This document shows positions 47,215 to 56,604 of a stretch of DNA of 64,000 nt, piece by piece (position 1 is the first letter of the stretch; every line of letters starts with the position of its first letter). Below the pieces are notes generated by a model that had not been told where the DNA came from, ran no database searches, and was given only the letters and a program-made list of their open reading frames with translations. Source of the stretch: Mesorhizobium sp. GbtcB19 (GTDB lineage Bacteria; Pseudomonadota; Alphaproteobacteria; Rhizobiales; Rhizobiaceae); NCBI RefSeq assembly GCF_019091085.1, contig NZ_JAGXJY010000001.1:620001-684000 (forward strand). The letters are read 5' to 3'. The translations under genes were made by a program, and so were the position numbers.

Positions 47215-47525
47215 GCGCCCCCACTGGCCGCCGCCGCGCCATCGCCAAGGCGCTGACCGCGCTCTTGCCGCTCGCACCCTATGCCGACATGGAAAAGATC
47301 CGCGCCGATGCGGGTTCGGTGCACATGAAGACCTTGCCGCCGACGATCGCGGTGTGGCTGGCGACCATCGCCCATATCCGCCACGCCCATACCGATTACG
47401 AAAAGCTGCTCGCCGAAGGCTACGATCGGGATTCGGCGCGTTTCTTCGTCATCGAGCAGACCAATGTGGTGCTCACCCGCTGGCGCGCGACGCGGCTGCT
47501 GGAGGACGACGACGAGAACGAATGA
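47211..47525 (+). CDS. DUF2293-family protein
   Basis: 104 residues, mostly helical, with SVHMKTLPPTIAVWLATIAHIRHAHTDYEKLLAEGYDRDSARFFVIEQTNVVLTRWRATR, the pattern of the DUF2293 family; function unknown. It overlaps trmO as ATGA, so the two are translationally coupled, which may hint at a link to tRNA or RNA metabolism. That link is only contextual. Confidence 0.8.
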   Translation: MSAPTGRRRAIAKALTALLPLAPYADMEKIRADAGSVHMKTLPPTIAVWLATIAHIRHAHTDYEKLLAEGYDRDSARFFVIEQTNVVLTRWRATRLLEDDDENE

Positions 47526-47609
47526 GGCCAAGCAGCGCTGCCTGCCTGGCTCTACTGTATCCGCAACCGGACGCTAGCCTGCCTCGTCGGAACAGAGAGG
47601 ACGAATGAA

Positions 47610-48569
47610 ATGAGCCAGGCCGCCGCCACGCCAGCCAAGCCGTTGCCCTTTCTCTCCGAACGCCATCTCGACCCGCATGCCTATCCCGACGGCGTCGCCT
47701 TCCTCGACGGGCAATATCTGCCGATGTCGCAAGCCAAGGTCTCGGTGCTGGACTGGGGCTTTCTGCATTCCGACGCCACCTACGACACCGTCCATGTCTG
47801 GGACGGCCGCTTCTTCCGCCTCGACCTGCATCTCGACCGCTTCTTCGGCGGGTTGGAGAAACTGCGCATGACGATCCCGTTCGATCGCGACGGCGTTGCC
47901 GAGATCCTCCACAATTGCGTTGCACTCTCCGGCCATCGCGCGGCGTACGTCGAGATGCTGTGCACGCGCGGTGCCTCGCCGACCTTCAGCCGCGATCCGC
48001 GCCAGGCGATCAACCGGTTCATGGCTTTCGCCGTCCCCTTCGGCTCGGTCGCCAATGCCGAGCAACTGCGCAGCGGCCTGCATGTCGCGATCAGCGACAA
48101 GGTGCGCATCCCGCCAGCCTCGATCGATCCTTCGATCAAGAACTACCACTGGCTCGATCTCGTCCGTGGCCTCTACGACGCCTATGACCGTGGTGCCGAC
48201 ACCGCGCTGATCCTCGACTTCAACGGCAATGTCGCCGAAGGCCCGGGCTTCAACGTCTTCTGCGTCAAGGACGGCAAGCTGTCGACACCGGCCGTCGGCG
48301 TGCTGCCCGGCATCACGCGCCGCACCGTGTTTGACCTGAGCGCCGAGGCCGGCCTTTCGGCTTTGGCCGCCGATGTCAGCGTCGCCGCGCTCAAGACGGC
48401 TGACGAGGTATTCATCACCTCGACCGCCGGCGGCGTCATGCCGGTCACGACGATCGACGGCGCGCCTGTCGCCGACGGCAAGGTCGGTCCGATCACCGAG
48501 CGCCTGATGGGGCTCTATTGGAAAAGGCATGAGGATCCGGCCTGGTCGAGCGCGGTGCGCTATCCCTGA
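47610..48569 (+). CDS. Class IV aminotransferase (branched-chain / D-amino acid type)
   Basis: PLP aminotransferase of fold type IV. It has VSVLDWGFLHSDATYDTVHVWDGRFFRLDLHLDRF, the PLP-lysine region PSIKNYHWLDLVRGL, DFNGNVAEGPGFNVFCVKDG, and TSTAGGVMPV. It is 319 residues. BCAT, D-amino-acid aminotransferase and aminodeoxychorismate lyase share this fold; the motifs favour a BCAT-like enzyme but do not settle the substrate. GAGAGGACGA precedes the ATG. Confidence 0.88.
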   Translation: MSQAAATPAKPLPFLSERHLDPHAYPDGVAFLDGQYLPMSQAKVSVLDWGFLHSDATYDTVHVWDGRFFRLDLHLDRFFGGLEKLRMTIPFDRDGVAEILHNCVALSGHRAAYVEMLCTRGASPTFSRDPRQAINRFMAFAVPFGSVANAEQLRSGLHVAISDKVRIPPASIDPSIKNYHWLDLVRGLYDAYDRGADTALILDFNGNVAEGPGFNVFCVKDGKLSTPAVGVLPGITRRTVFDLSAEAGLSALAADVSVAALKTADEVFITSTAGGVMPVTTIDGAPVADGKVGPITERLMGLYWKRHEDPAWSSAVRYP

Positions 48570-48668
48570 CGCCAAATAAATCCGGCGGCGCCTCTGGAAA
48601 AACGCTCAGGGCGCCGTACATGCAGCAAGCGGAGTATCCTCCGCTTATATCCGGAATACATCGCCCCC

Positions 48669-48766
48669 AGAGCAATTCAAGGAAAATCAGGCAGCGATTT
48701 TCCGCCCGGAATTGCGTAAAAACAAAGAGTTGGAGCAGTTCAGCGTTTCTATGGAACGCTGCTCCG
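48669..48766. repeat. Palindromic intergenic repeat, family B, copy 1
   Basis: Two adjacent hairpins: AGAGCAATTC...GGAATTGCG (48669-48715) enclosing GGAAAA/TTTTCC, then GGAGCAG..AGCGTT/AACGCTGCTCC (about 48732-48766). The first hairpin matches 53262-53319. It lies in the 216-bp gap before an SDR gene. Confidence 0.7.
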
Positions 48767-48785
48767 ACAGCAAGGATCACAGATC

Positions 48786-49628
48786 ATGACTGATAAGGTT
48801 TGGTTCATCACCGGATCATCGAAGGGCTTTGGCCGCGTCTGGGTCGAGGCCGCGCTCGCCCGCGGCGATCGCGTCGCCGCCACCGCCCGCGATGCGGGCA
48901 CGCTCGCCGATCTCGTCGAAAAATACGGCGACAATATCGCCGCCATCAAGCTCGACGTCACCGACAAGCAAGCGGTCGATGCCGCGATCGCCGCGGCGCA
49001 CAAGCGCTTCGGGCGGCTCGACGTCGTCATCAACAATGCCGGCTACGGCCATTTCGGCGCCATCGAGGAAGTCACCGAGCAGGAGGCACGCGACCAGATC
49101 GAGACCAACGTCTTCGGCGCGCTCTGGGTGACGCAGGCGGCGCTTCCCATCATGCGCGCGCAGCGCTCCGGCCACATCATCCAGATCTCGTCGATCGGCG
49201 GCGTCAACGCCTTTGCCTCCATCGGCCTCTACCACGCCTCGAAATGGGCGCTGGAAGCCTTCAGCCAGTCGCTCAGCCTCGAGGTCGCGCAGTTCGGTAT
49301 CCACGTCACGCTGGTCGAGCCCGGCGGTTTCTCGACGGACTGGGCCGGACCGTCGGCCAAGGTCTCCAAGCCGTTGGACGTCTATGAACCGGTCCGCGCG
49401 GCCATGGCCGAGCGCCGCAGCCGTTCCGTCGCCGGCGATCCGGAAGCAACCGGCCCTGCGATGCTGGCGATCGTCGACGCCGCCCAGCCGCCGCTGAGGG
49501 TCTTCTTCGGAGATGGCGGCCTGCCGATGATCAGGCAGGAATACGCCAACCGCATCGCCACTTGGGAAAAGTGGGACCATGTCTCGGTAATGGCGCAGGG
49601 CGCCAACAAGAACCGTAAGGCAGCCTGA
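48786..49628 (+). CDS. SDR-family oxidoreductase
   Basis: NAD(P)-dependent SDR of 280 residues. Cofactor loop TGSSKGFGRVWVEAAL, LDVTD, NNAGYG, catalytic Ser in QISSIGG, YHASK (Tyr/Lys) and the VEPGGFSTDW segment. The extended C-terminus after residue 200 is typical of the retinol-dehydrogenase-like subgroup. Substrate unknown. A family B repeat lies upstream. Confidence 0.92.
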   Translation: MTDKVWFITGSSKGFGRVWVEAALARGDRVAATARDAGTLADLVEKYGDNIAAIKLDVTDKQAVDAAIAAAHKRFGRLDVVINNAGYGHFGAIEEVTEQEARDQIETNVFGALWVTQAALPIMRAQRSGHIIQISSIGGVNAFASIGLYHASKWALEAFSQSLSLEVAQFGIHVTLVEPGGFSTDWAGPSAKVSKPLDVYEPVRAAMAERRSRSVAGDPEATGPAMLAIVDAAQPPLRVFFGDGGLPMIRQEYANRIATWEKWDHVSVMAQGANKNRKAA

Positions 49629-49641
49629 TCCAAAACACTCT

Positions 49642-49666
49642 GCCATGTCGCCCTGCGCGGCATGGC
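49642..49666. terminator. Possible terminator between convergent genes
   Basis: A 10-bp stem GCCATGTCGC/GCGGCATGGC, with one G-U pair, and a 5-nt loop, centred between the SDR stop (49628) and the MOSC stop (49674). It lacks a clear T-run. Confidence 0.4.
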
Positions 49667-49673
49667 CCTTCAG

Positions 49674-50297
49674 TCAGCGATAAACCCACTGCTCCGGCAC
49701 CCGCACGGAAATCTCTTCGCCGGCCCGAATGACGCCCGGCTTTTCGACCCAGGCGACCAGGCCGCGCAGGCGCTTCGCCTCCTTAGGAAAAAGCAATGCG
49801 GTTGCCTCTTGATCCGCGGCGCCGACATGCTCCGCGATCGACTGTCCGGCAAAGCGGCACGGCTTGTTCTGGCCGTCGACCTTGAGCGTCACGCCGCCCT
49901 TGAAGAACATCAGCGATCCGGCCGGTAGCATCGACAGATGCGGCACGCCCTCGACCACGAGATTGGCGCCGATCCACTCGGGCTTGATCTCCTCGAGGCC
50001 CATGCGTTGGGCGACGATGGCAAGCTCATCCGCGGCGACAAGCGACAATTGCCGCTCGTTGCGCATCTCGGTGCCGCGCGGATACCAAGGCTCGCGCCCG
50101 CCGGAACGCCGCGTCGTCCCGCCGTGGAAGTCGCCGGCGATGCCGTCGAAGCCGAGCCGCAGTTCATCGACCGCCCGCGTCTCGAAATGATCGTGCGGCG
50201 CGGCATAGAGCGCCGCCGCCGTTGCCGTCAGCTTGCGGCCCGGCACGATGTCGGCGACAGATTCAGCGGTGGGAAACAGTTCCAGCATCGGTCTCAT
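49674..50297 (-). CDS. MOSC domain protein
   Basis: Beta-barrel domain related to the C-terminus of molybdenum-cofactor sulfurase, found in proteins that handle sulfur or Mo-cofactor ligands. Of 207 residues, GFDGIAGDFHGGTTRRSG begins the core and the conserved cysteine is in QNKPCRFAGQS. Its ATG at 50297 overlaps the stop of the TetR-type gene (ATGA), so it is in the regulator's operon. An ATG at 50288 is also possible. Confidence 0.88.
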   Translation of the reverse strand: MRPMLELFPTAESVADIVPGRKLTATAAALYAAPHDHFETRAVDELRLGFDGIAGDFHGGTTRRSGGREPWYPRGTEMRNERQLSLVAADELAIVAQRMGLEEIKPEWIGANLVVEGVPHLSMLPAGSLMFFKGGVTLKVDGQNKPCRFAGQSIAEHVGAADQEATALLFPKEAKRLRGLVAWVEKPGVIRAGEEISVRVPEQWVYR

Positions 50298-50932
50298 CCA
50301 GTGGGTCGAACCGCCTTTTGCACTTCGACTGCCGATGCGGCAAGAGCGGTCTCGGCCATGGCGCGCAGATCATCGGCCGAAGCGCCGTCACGAGCCTGGA
50401 TCGACATTCCGTTCATGACGCCGGCCAGGTATTTGGCCAGCCGCTCGACTGGCAGGCCCGTCGGCAACTCGCCGGCTTGACGCGCCTTGTCCAGCCGCTC
50501 CGCAATCGCCGCTTCGGTCATCCGGCGATAGGCCCTGAGTTCATCCGCTATACCTTGTGCTTGCGGTGACGTCGCCAACGCGCCGCTGATGAACAGACAA
50601 CCGCCGGGCTTATTCGGCCGCGTATAGGCTTGTGCCGCCCCCATCAGCAGCAACCGGATCGCCTCCTCGGCCGTGACCGGTGCGCCGAGCGCATCCAGCG
50701 CAAAGCCGATCTCCCTCTCGTGGTAGCGCTTCAACGCCTGGCGGAACAGCGTCTCCTTGTCGGTGAAGGCGTTGTAGATCTGCGGCGGCGTCAGGCCCAT
50801 GGCCTGGCGCAGCATGGCAAGCGAGGTCGCTTCATAGCCGTGTTCCCAGAACAGCAGCATCGCCGCGTCGAGCGCGGCTTCCGGATCAAACGCTCGCGGC
50901 CTGCCGCCGCGTGGCTTCTCAGAGTTTTCCAT
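50294..50932 (-). CDS. TetR/AcrR-family regulator
   Basis: N-terminal TetR helix-turn-helix (LDAAMLLFWEHGYEATSLAMLRQAMGLTPPQIYNAFTDKETLF) and a helical effector domain; 212 residues from ATG 50932. The frame is open to 51001, but that extension would cover the putative operator. It is divergent from the tautomerase gene and cotranscribed with the MOSC gene, so one or both are likely targets. Confidence 0.93.
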   Translation of the reverse strand: MENSEKPRGGRPRAFDPEAALDAAMLLFWEHGYEATSLAMLRQAMGLTPPQIYNAFTDKETLFRQALKRYHEREIGFALDALGAPVTAEEAIRLLLMGAAQAYTRPNKPGGCLFISGALATSPQAQGIADELRAYRRMTEAAIAERLDKARQAGELPTGLPVERLAKYLAGVMNGMSIQARDGASADDLRAMAETALAASAVEVQKAVRPTG

Positions 50933-50942
50933 AATGATCGAT

Positions 50943-50994
50943 ACGAAACCTGTTGACTCGTCGCTTTTGAGTAACGTAACAATCAATACGTAAC
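50943..50994. promoter_or_regulatory. Candidate TetR operator half-sites
   Basis: ACGTAAC occurs at 50974 and 50988 (14-bp spacing), with a variant ACGAAAC at 50943, all between the divergent TetR and tautomerase genes. Direct rather than inverted orientation is unusual for TetR proteins, so this is tentative. Confidence 0.35.
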
Positions 50995-51034
50995 CTGACA
51001 AGCGGAGCCATCCGCAGCACGAAGGAGAACAAAC

Positions 51035-51454
51035 ATGCCGATCACCGTGACCGCCCCCGCGGGCGTGCTGACCGCAGCCGGCGAGCGTGAAATCCTGCCT
51101 CGCCTCAGCGCCGCCCTCATCGAAGCCTCTGGCGCCACCGGGAATTCATTCTTCACCGCGATTGTCGGCGGAACGGTTCATATCCTGCCCCTTGATCGCA
51201 TCTATGCGGGCGGCGCCAACCGGCCCGTCGTCATGGTGGAATTGAAGCTGCCGAATATCGGCCTTGCGACCAACGAGGCGCGCGAGGCCTTCATCACGGC
51301 GGCCACCACGATCGTCGCCGAATATTGCGTGCCCGGCCACAAGCCCGAGAACACCTGGATCAACATCCTCAACGCGCCCGACGGCGGTTGGGGCATCGGC
51401 GGCCGGCAATATTCGGGCGAGGCGCTTGTCGCGGCGGCGATGGCCGCCGCGTGA
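51035..51454 (+). CDS. Tautomerase-superfamily protein
   Basis: Begins MPITVTAPAG; the residue-2 proline would become the catalytic base after Met removal, as in 4-oxalocrotonate tautomerase and MIF relatives. It is 139 residues, about two beta-alpha-beta units (cis-CaaD/MSAD length). GAAGGAGAAC precedes the ATG. It is divergent from the TetR regulator. Substrate unknown. Confidence 0.82.
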   Translation: MPITVTAPAGVLTAAGEREILPRLSAALIEASGATGNSFFTAIVGGTVHILPLDRIYAGGANRPVVMVELKLPNIGLATNEAREAFITAATTIVAEYCVPGHKPENTWINILNAPDGGWGIGGRQYSGEALVAAAMAAA

Positions 51455-51546
51455 CGGCGCCGGTCTGATCACGACATTCTTACCGGCTTCGACTTTCTTT
51501 CGTCTGCCGCGCCGTCTTAAACGCATGGCAGACGAAAGGTTCGATC

Positions 51547-52113
51547 ATGCAGGTTGGACAAGCTGTCGCCGCCCTCTGGCTGTTCTGGCTGGTATCCTGG
51601 CTTCTTGCCGCGTCCTGGGCCGATCCGGCGCAAAAGCGAGCGGACTTCAAGTCAGAGGCACGCTATCGAGTCTTTTGGGTAGCCGGCACCGCGCTGCTGT
51701 TCGTGCCGGCGCACGGCTATGCCGGCCGGCTGCGGCTCTGGATGCCGACGCTCACCGAGGCCTGGATCTGCGTTGCCCTGATCGCGATCGGCATTGCCTT
51801 CGCCTGGTGGGCGCGGCTGCATCTCGGCCGCTTGTGGTCGGCCAATGTCACCGCCAAGGCCGATCATCGCATCGTCGACACCGGCCCCTATGGCCTGGTC
51901 CGCCACCCGATCTATACCGGTCTGATGCTGTCGATCCTCGCCACCATGGCCGTCAAGGGCACGGTCTGGGGCATCGCCGGCGCTGCCCTGCTGCTCGTCG
52001 GCGTCGTCGTCAAGGCGAAGCTGGAAGAGCGCTTCCTGCGCGGCGAGCTCGGCCCGGCCTATGACGACTACGCAAGGCGCGTGCCGATGCTGGTGCCCTT
52101 CGCGCCGGCTTAA
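51547..52113 (+). CDS. ICMT/PEMT-like integral membrane methyltransferase
   Basis: 188 residues with about four or five hydrophobic helices and the C-terminal signature of isoprenylcysteine/phospholipid methyltransferases: HRIVDTGPYGLVRHPIYTGLM, then KLEERFLRGELGPAYDDYARRV. Bacterial members methylate lipids or other small acceptors; the acceptor here is unknown. It is convergent with the KAS III gene, 15 bp away. Confidence 0.85.
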   Translation: MQVGQAVAALWLFWLVSWLLAASWADPAQKRADFKSEARYRVFWVAGTALLFVPAHGYAGRLRLWMPTLTEAWICVALIAIGIAFAWWARLHLGRLWSANVTAKADHRIVDTGPYGLVRHPIYTGLMLSILATMAVKGTVWGIAGAALLLVGVVVKAKLEERFLRGELGPAYDDYARRVPMLVPFAPA

Positions 52114-52128
52114 AGGATGCGTTGAAGT

Positions 52129-53250
52129 TCAGAGCATGCGCAGCAGCGCACCGCCAATCGAATAGCCGGCGCCGAAGGCGCAGATCAGCCCGAAATCGCC
52201 GGCCTTCATGTCGGCATGGTTTTCCGACAGCGCCACGATCGCGCCGGCGCCGGCAGTGTTGCCGAGCCGCTCCAGCACCATCGGCGCGCGGTCGTGATCG
52301 ACATCGTGGCCGAAGGACAGTTTCAGGATCATCGCATTCATGCGCGCATTGGCCTGATGCAGCCAGAAGCGGCGGATGCCCTGCGGCGTCAGCCCGTGCT
52401 CGGCCAGGAACTCGACGATGAACTTCTGGCCGGCGACGGTGACTTCCTTGAACACCTTGTTGCCGACCTGCTTGATGAGGTTGCCTTCCAGGTTGATCAT
52501 GTAGGGATCGTCCTGGGCAGTGCGCGTGTGATAGCCGAGATTGGTGCGGATGTTGTTGGACATCTGCGTCCAGGTGCGCGTGTCGAGCACCTCGAAGCGC
52601 CCCGGCCGCTTCTCGCCCTGCGCCAGCCCCTCGACGACCATGGCGACCGAGGCGTCGCCGAAGATGAAATGCGTCTGCCGGTCGCGGAAGTTGAGATGGC
52701 CGGTGATGATCTCAGGCGTCGACACCAGGATGCGCTTGTGCGCCCCCGACCTGACCAGGTTCACGGCGACATGCAGCGCGGCCGCCGCCGAAGAGCAGCC
52801 CAGCCCCATGTCGAAACCGGCGCCTTTTGTGCCGAGCGCCTCCTGCATCTCGATGGCGATGGCCGGATAGGGCCGCTGATGATGCGAGGCCGAGCAGATG
52901 ACCAGATCGATGTCCGACCCGTCGACGCCTGCATGGGCGAGCGCCTTCCTGGCCGAGGCGATGCCGAACTCCGCCTCCAGCGACAGCGCGTCGTCCGCCC
53001 GCGCCGGAATGCGTGGCGTCATGCGGGTCGGGTCGAGAATGCCTTCGCGCTCGATGACATGGCGGCTCTTCACGCCCGAGGCATGCACGATGAAGTCGCT
53101 ATCCGATTTCTGCAGCGGCGTTTCGCCGGTGGCGGCGCGGCGCGCATTCTCGGTGTCGACCCAGCTGTTGAAGGAGGCGACCAGCTCTTCATTGGTGATG
53201 ACGGGTTTAGGGATTTCGGCGCCGATGCCGCTGATGATGACGCGGTGCAT
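52129..53250 (-). CDS. Beta-ketoacyl-ACP synthase III-type enzyme
   Basis: Thiolase-fold condensing enzyme. The catalytic triad is visible: Cys152 in MGLGCSSAAAA, His in FWLHQAN, and Asn in LGNTAGAG. It is 373 residues from ATG 53250 (an in-frame TTG lies two codons upstream), about 50 longer than housekeeping FabH, with extra sequence in the first 85 residues. It stands apart from fab genes and may serve a special acyl chain or secondary product. VIISGIGAEIPKPVITNEEL is the usual start. Confidence 0.88.
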   Translation of the reverse strand: MHRVIISGIGAEIPKPVITNEELVASFNSWVDTENARRAATGETPLQKSDSDFIVHASGVKSRHVIEREGILDPTRMTPRIPARADDALSLEAEFGIASARKALAHAGVDGSDIDLVICSASHHQRPYPAIAIEMQEALGTKGAGFDMGLGCSSAAAALHVAVNLVRSGAHKRILVSTPEIITGHLNFRDRQTHFIFGDASVAMVVEGLAQGEKRPGRFEVLDTRTWTQMSNNIRTNLGYHTRTAQDDPYMINLEGNLIKQVGNKVFKEVTVAGQKFIVEFLAEHGLTPQGIRRFWLHQANARMNAMILKLSFGHDVDHDRAPMVLERLGNTAGAGAIVALSENHADMKAGDFGLICAFGAGYSIGGALLRML

Positions 53251-53261
53251 GTCCAATCCGT

Positions 53262-53319
53262 CTAGAGCAATTCCAGGAAAAGTGGGAACCGGTTTTCCGT
53301 CCGGAATTGCGTTGAAACC
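53262..53319. repeat. Palindromic intergenic repeat, family B, copy 2
   Basis: AGAGCAATTCCAGGAAAA and TTTTCCGTCCGGAATTGCG form a long hairpin, closely matching 48669-48715. It begins 12 bp upstream of the KAS III start codon, so it occupies that gene's leader or promoter. Confidence 0.75.
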
Positions 53320-53437
53320 AATGGCCCGGGCGTAACGGGCTCTGATGTGGGCGCGGAAATGGCCCGGCGCAACCCTTGTCGCATTTGGCCGGTTTATGCC
53401 AGCTTAAACTAGGGACCCCACAAATCCGTGAGGGCGT

Positions 53438-53773
53438 TCACCAGGCGCAGACTTTGGTGTTGGTTTGCGGATTGTTCCAGCAGGCGCCGTCGTCGCGGCT
53501 GCGCACGAATTGCCCGGGCAGCGATCGGTTGCGGCTGCCGAACCTGGCATAGCCGAAGGCAAAGCCAGGCTGGTCGATTTCAAGCGTGATGGTGGGATAA
53601 CCGGGCGCCGAGACGCGAAAACTGCCCTCGCCGTCCAATGCCTTGTAGTTGCAAGGATAGTAGCCATCATCGGTGGTGAAGCAGCGTGCCGGCTTGGCTT
53701 CGGCTGCTGCGAAAAAAGAAATCACTGCAGCCATGCACAGGCTGCTTGCGAGCGCGATTTTGCCCCGTGTCAT
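53438..53773 (-). CDS. Secreted cysteine-containing hypothetical protein
   Basis: 111 residues. A signal peptide (IALASSLCMAAVISFFAAAEA) is followed by an 84-residue mature part with four cysteines (RCFTTDDGYYPCNYKALDG..., GACWNNPQTNTKVC), enough for two disulfides in the periplasm. I do not recognise a named family. It is monocistronic, with tam upstream on the same strand. Confidence 0.7.
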   Translation of the reverse strand: MTRGKIALASSLCMAAVISFFAAAEAKPARCFTTDDGYYPCNYKALDGEGSFRVSAPGYPTITLEIDQPGFAFGYARFGSRNRSLPGQFVRSRDDGACWNNPQTNTKVCAW

Positions 53774-53882
53774 CCCTCACCCCCTGCCCTATGGCCCCTC
53801 TGCGGGATAGCCGACTATGGTCCAGATGGATGAAATGCGCATGACGGCGCGAAGGGGTCAAGCGCCCCGGAAGCAGGGAAAC

Positions 53883-54650
53883 CTAGGCGCGCTTGGCGAC
53901 AATGAAGATGCGGGGGAAGCGCAACAGCACCTTGCCGTTCGCCGTCTTCGGATAGGCCTTGGCGATCCTGGCGGTGTAGCTGTCGAGAAACACCCTCTTC
54001 TCATCCGCATCGAGCGGATCGAGGAACGGCTTCAGGCCAGTCGACTTGACCCATTCGACAATCGCTTCGGCGTCGGCCAGCGGATGGTTGTAGGCGGTGT
54101 GCCAGATATCCAGCCGGTCGGCGAGCGGTGACAACAGATCGTAGTAGAACGACACCGGCGGCAGCGGCCCGCGCGCCGCGCCCTCGAGCTTGGCCGCAAA
54201 CGGCACTTCCGCCGCGGTCTCGCGCATCAGTTGATGCGAGGGCTCGCCGAGATTGTCGGGCATCTGCACGGCCAGCGCGCCGCCCGGCGCCAAGAGTCCC
54301 ATCAGCCGCTGGAACACCGCCGGATGTTCCGGCAGCCACTGGAAGACGGCGTTGGCGAAGATAACGTCGACCGGCTGCTCCGGCTGCCATTTGGCGGCGT
54401 CGGCCAACTCGAAATTGACGTTCGGCAGCCGCGCCCTCGCCTTTTCGATCATATCGGGCGAGGTGTCGAAGCCGCTGACCTGCGCATCCGGCCAGCGCTC
54501 GACGAGAAGCTCGGTCGAGTTGCCTGGGCCGCAGCCGATATCGACGACGCGGCGCGGAAAATCGACCGGCACTTGCGCCACGAGATCGCGCGCCGGCCGC
54601 GTGCGCTCATCCTCGAACTTCAGATATTGGGCGGCGGACCAGTCAGCCAT
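53883..54650 (-). CDS. tam: Trans-aconitate 2-methyltransferase
   Basis: SAM-dependent enzyme that methylates trans-aconitate, which would otherwise inhibit aconitase. The N-terminus [27 protein letters not shown] is characteristic of Tam, followed by the SAM motif [15 protein letters not shown] and a 255-residue length. It lies 38 bp after ettA on the same strand. Confidence 0.92.
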   Translation of the reverse strand: MADWSAAQYLKFEDERTRPARDLVAQVPVDFPRRVVDIGCGPGNSTELLVERWPDAQVSGFDTSPDMIEKARARLPNVNFELADAAKWQPEQPVDVIFANAVFQWLPEHPAVFQRLMGLLAPGGALAVQMPDNLGEPSHQLMRETAAEVPFAAKLEGAARGPLPPVSFYYDLLSPLADRLDIWHTAYNHPLADAEAIVEWVKSTGLKPFLDPLDADEKRVFLDSYTARIAKAYPKTANGKVLLRFPRIFIVAKRA

Positions 54651-54688
54651 TGGGAACCTCCTCCTGTTCGCCGCCCTTTGGACTGATG

Positions 54689-56338
54689 TTACCGCGTCAG
54701 CCGCTTGTGCGTCATGCGGTGCGGGGCGGCCGCTTCGGCGCCCAGGCGCCGCAGCTTGTCCTTTTCATATTCCTCGAAATTGCCTTCGAACCATTCGACA
54801 TGCGCGTCGCCCTCGAACGCGAGCATGTGGGTGGCCATGCGGTCGAGGAACATGCGGTCGTGGCTGATGATGACGGCGCAGCCGGCATAGGCTTCCAGCG
54901 CGTCTTCAAGTGCTGCCAGCGTTTCGGTGTCGAGGTCGTTGGTCGGTTCGTCGAGCAGCAGGACGTTGCCGCCGCCTTTGAGCATCTTGGCCAGATGCAC
55001 GCGGTTGCGCTGGCCGCCTGAGAGGTTGCCGACCTTCTGCTGCTGGTCGCCGCCGCGGAAGTTGAAGGACGAGCAATAGGCGCGGCTGTTGACCTCGTGC
55101 TTGCCGAGCTTGATCACCTCGGCGCCGCCGGAGATCTCTTCCCACACCGTCTTGTTCGGATCGAGCGCGTCGCGGCTCTGGTCGACATAACCGAGCTTCA
55201 CCGTCTCGCCGATGCGGATCGAGCCGGAATCCGGCTTTTCCTGGCCGGTGAAGGTCTTGAACAGCGTCGTCTTGCCGGCGCCGTTCGGCCCGATGACGCC
55301 GACGATGCCGCCCGGCGGCAGCCGGAACGACAGGTTCTCGATCAGAAGCTCGTCGCCAAAGCCCTTGTTGAGGCCTTCGACATCGATGACGACGTTGCCG
55401 AGACGCTCGCTCGCCGGGATGACGATCTGCGTGTCGGTCGGCTTGCGGTTCTGCGACTGTTCGACCAGTTCCTCATAGGCCTTGATGCGCGCCTTCGACT
55501 TGGTCTGACGCGCCTTCGGCGAGGACTGGATCCACTCGCGCTCGCGCCAGATCGACTTCTGGCGAGCATCGTCCTCGCGGCCTTCCTGGATCAGGCGCTT
55601 GGCCTTGGCGTCGAGATATTTGGTGTAGTTGCCCTCGTAGGGGATGCCGCGGCCGCGGTCGAGCTCGAGGATCCAGCCGGTGACGTTGTCGAGGAAGTAG
55701 CGGTCGTGGGTGATGATCAGCACCGAGCCCGGATAGTCGCGCAGGTGCTTTTCCAGCCACTGCGTGGTCTCGGCGTCGAGATGGTTGGTCGGTTCGTCGA
55801 GCAAGAGAAGGTCGGGCTGCTCGAGCAGGAGCCGGCACAGTGCCACGCGGCGGCGCTCGCCGCCCGAGAGGTTGGTCACTTCGGACTCCGGCGGCGGACA
55901 CTGCAAGGCGTCCATCGCCATCTCGACCTGCTGTTCGAGGTCCCATAGGTTGAGACGGTCCATCTCGTCCTGGAGCTTGGCGGACTCGTCCGCCGTCTCG
56001 TCGGAATAGTTCATCATCAGCTCGTTGTAGCGCTCGATGATGGCGGTCTTCCGGGCAACGCCGTCCATGACGTTTTCACGCACGGTTTTGCTGTTGTCGA
56101 GCTGCGGCTCCTGCGCCAGGTAACCGACGGTCGCGCCCTCGGCCAGCCAGGCCTCGCCCTGGAACTCCTTGTCGAGCCCGGCCATGATGCGCAGGATCGT
56201 CGACTTACCCGAGCCGTTGGGGCCGAGAATGCCGATCTTGGCATCCGGATAGAAGGAGAGATGAACATTATCGAGCACCTTCTTGGTGCCATAGGCCTTC
56301 GACAGGCCGGACATGTGATAGATGAACTGGCGAGCCAC
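54689..56338 (-). CDS. ettA: Energy-dependent translational throttle ABC-F ATPase EttA
   Basis: Ribosome-binding ABC-F protein with two ATPase domains. The N-terminal domain has [25 protein letters not shown] and [12 protein letters not shown]; the C-terminal one has [26 protein letters not shown] and [12 protein letters not shown] linker of about 80 residues between them ([23 protein letters not shown] region) contacts tRNA in the family. I use a GTG start at 56338 ([17 protein letters not shown], 549 aa), the conserved EttA beginning; the frame is open for 52 codons upstream but that part is unlike the family. Confidence 0.94.
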   Translation of the reverse strand: MARQFIYHMSGLSKAYGTKKVLDNVHLSFYPDAKIGILGPNGSGKSTILRIMAGLDKEFQGEAWLAEGATVGYLAQEPQLDNSKTVRENVMDGVARKTAIIERYNELMMNYSDETADESAKLQDEMDRLNLWDLEQQVEMAMDALQCPPPESEVTNLSGGERRRVALCRLLLEQPDLLLLDEPTNHLDAETTQWLEKHLRDYPGSVLIITHDRYFLDNVTGWILELDRGRGIPYEGNYTKYLDAKAKRLIQEGREDDARQKSIWREREWIQSSPKARQTKSKARIKAYEELVEQSQNRKPTDTQIVIPASERLGNVVIDVEGLNKGFGDELLIENLSFRLPPGGIVGVIGPNGAGKTTLFKTFTGQEKPDSGSIRIGETVKLGYVDQSRDALDPNKTVWEEISGGAEVIKLGKHEVNSRAYCSSFNFRGGDQQQKVGNLSGGQRNRVHLAKMLKGGGNVLLLDEPTNDLDTETLAALEDALEAYAGCAVIISHDRMFLDRMATHMLAFEGDAHVEWFEGNFEEYEKDKLRRLGAEAAAPHRMTHKRLTR

Positions 56339-56604
56339 GCGCGCTTTCCCTGGAAACTGAAGTGTCAAGGTGGATGGGGGTTGCGCGCTATGTAGGCGAT
56401 GAAGCGCCGAACGGCAATCGCTTTCGGCGCGGCGGCGGCCAAACGGCGCGCATTCGCCGGTTTTATGCCCCCAACTACGTCCACGGCTTTTCATCGCTGC
56501 CGGCGATTGCGCGAAATCAGTGGTTAACCATTCGCCTGCAAAACGCTAATAGGTTGTGAAATCACGGCCAAGCCGCGGTTTCGGGAAAAGATCGGATCGA
56601 CGAC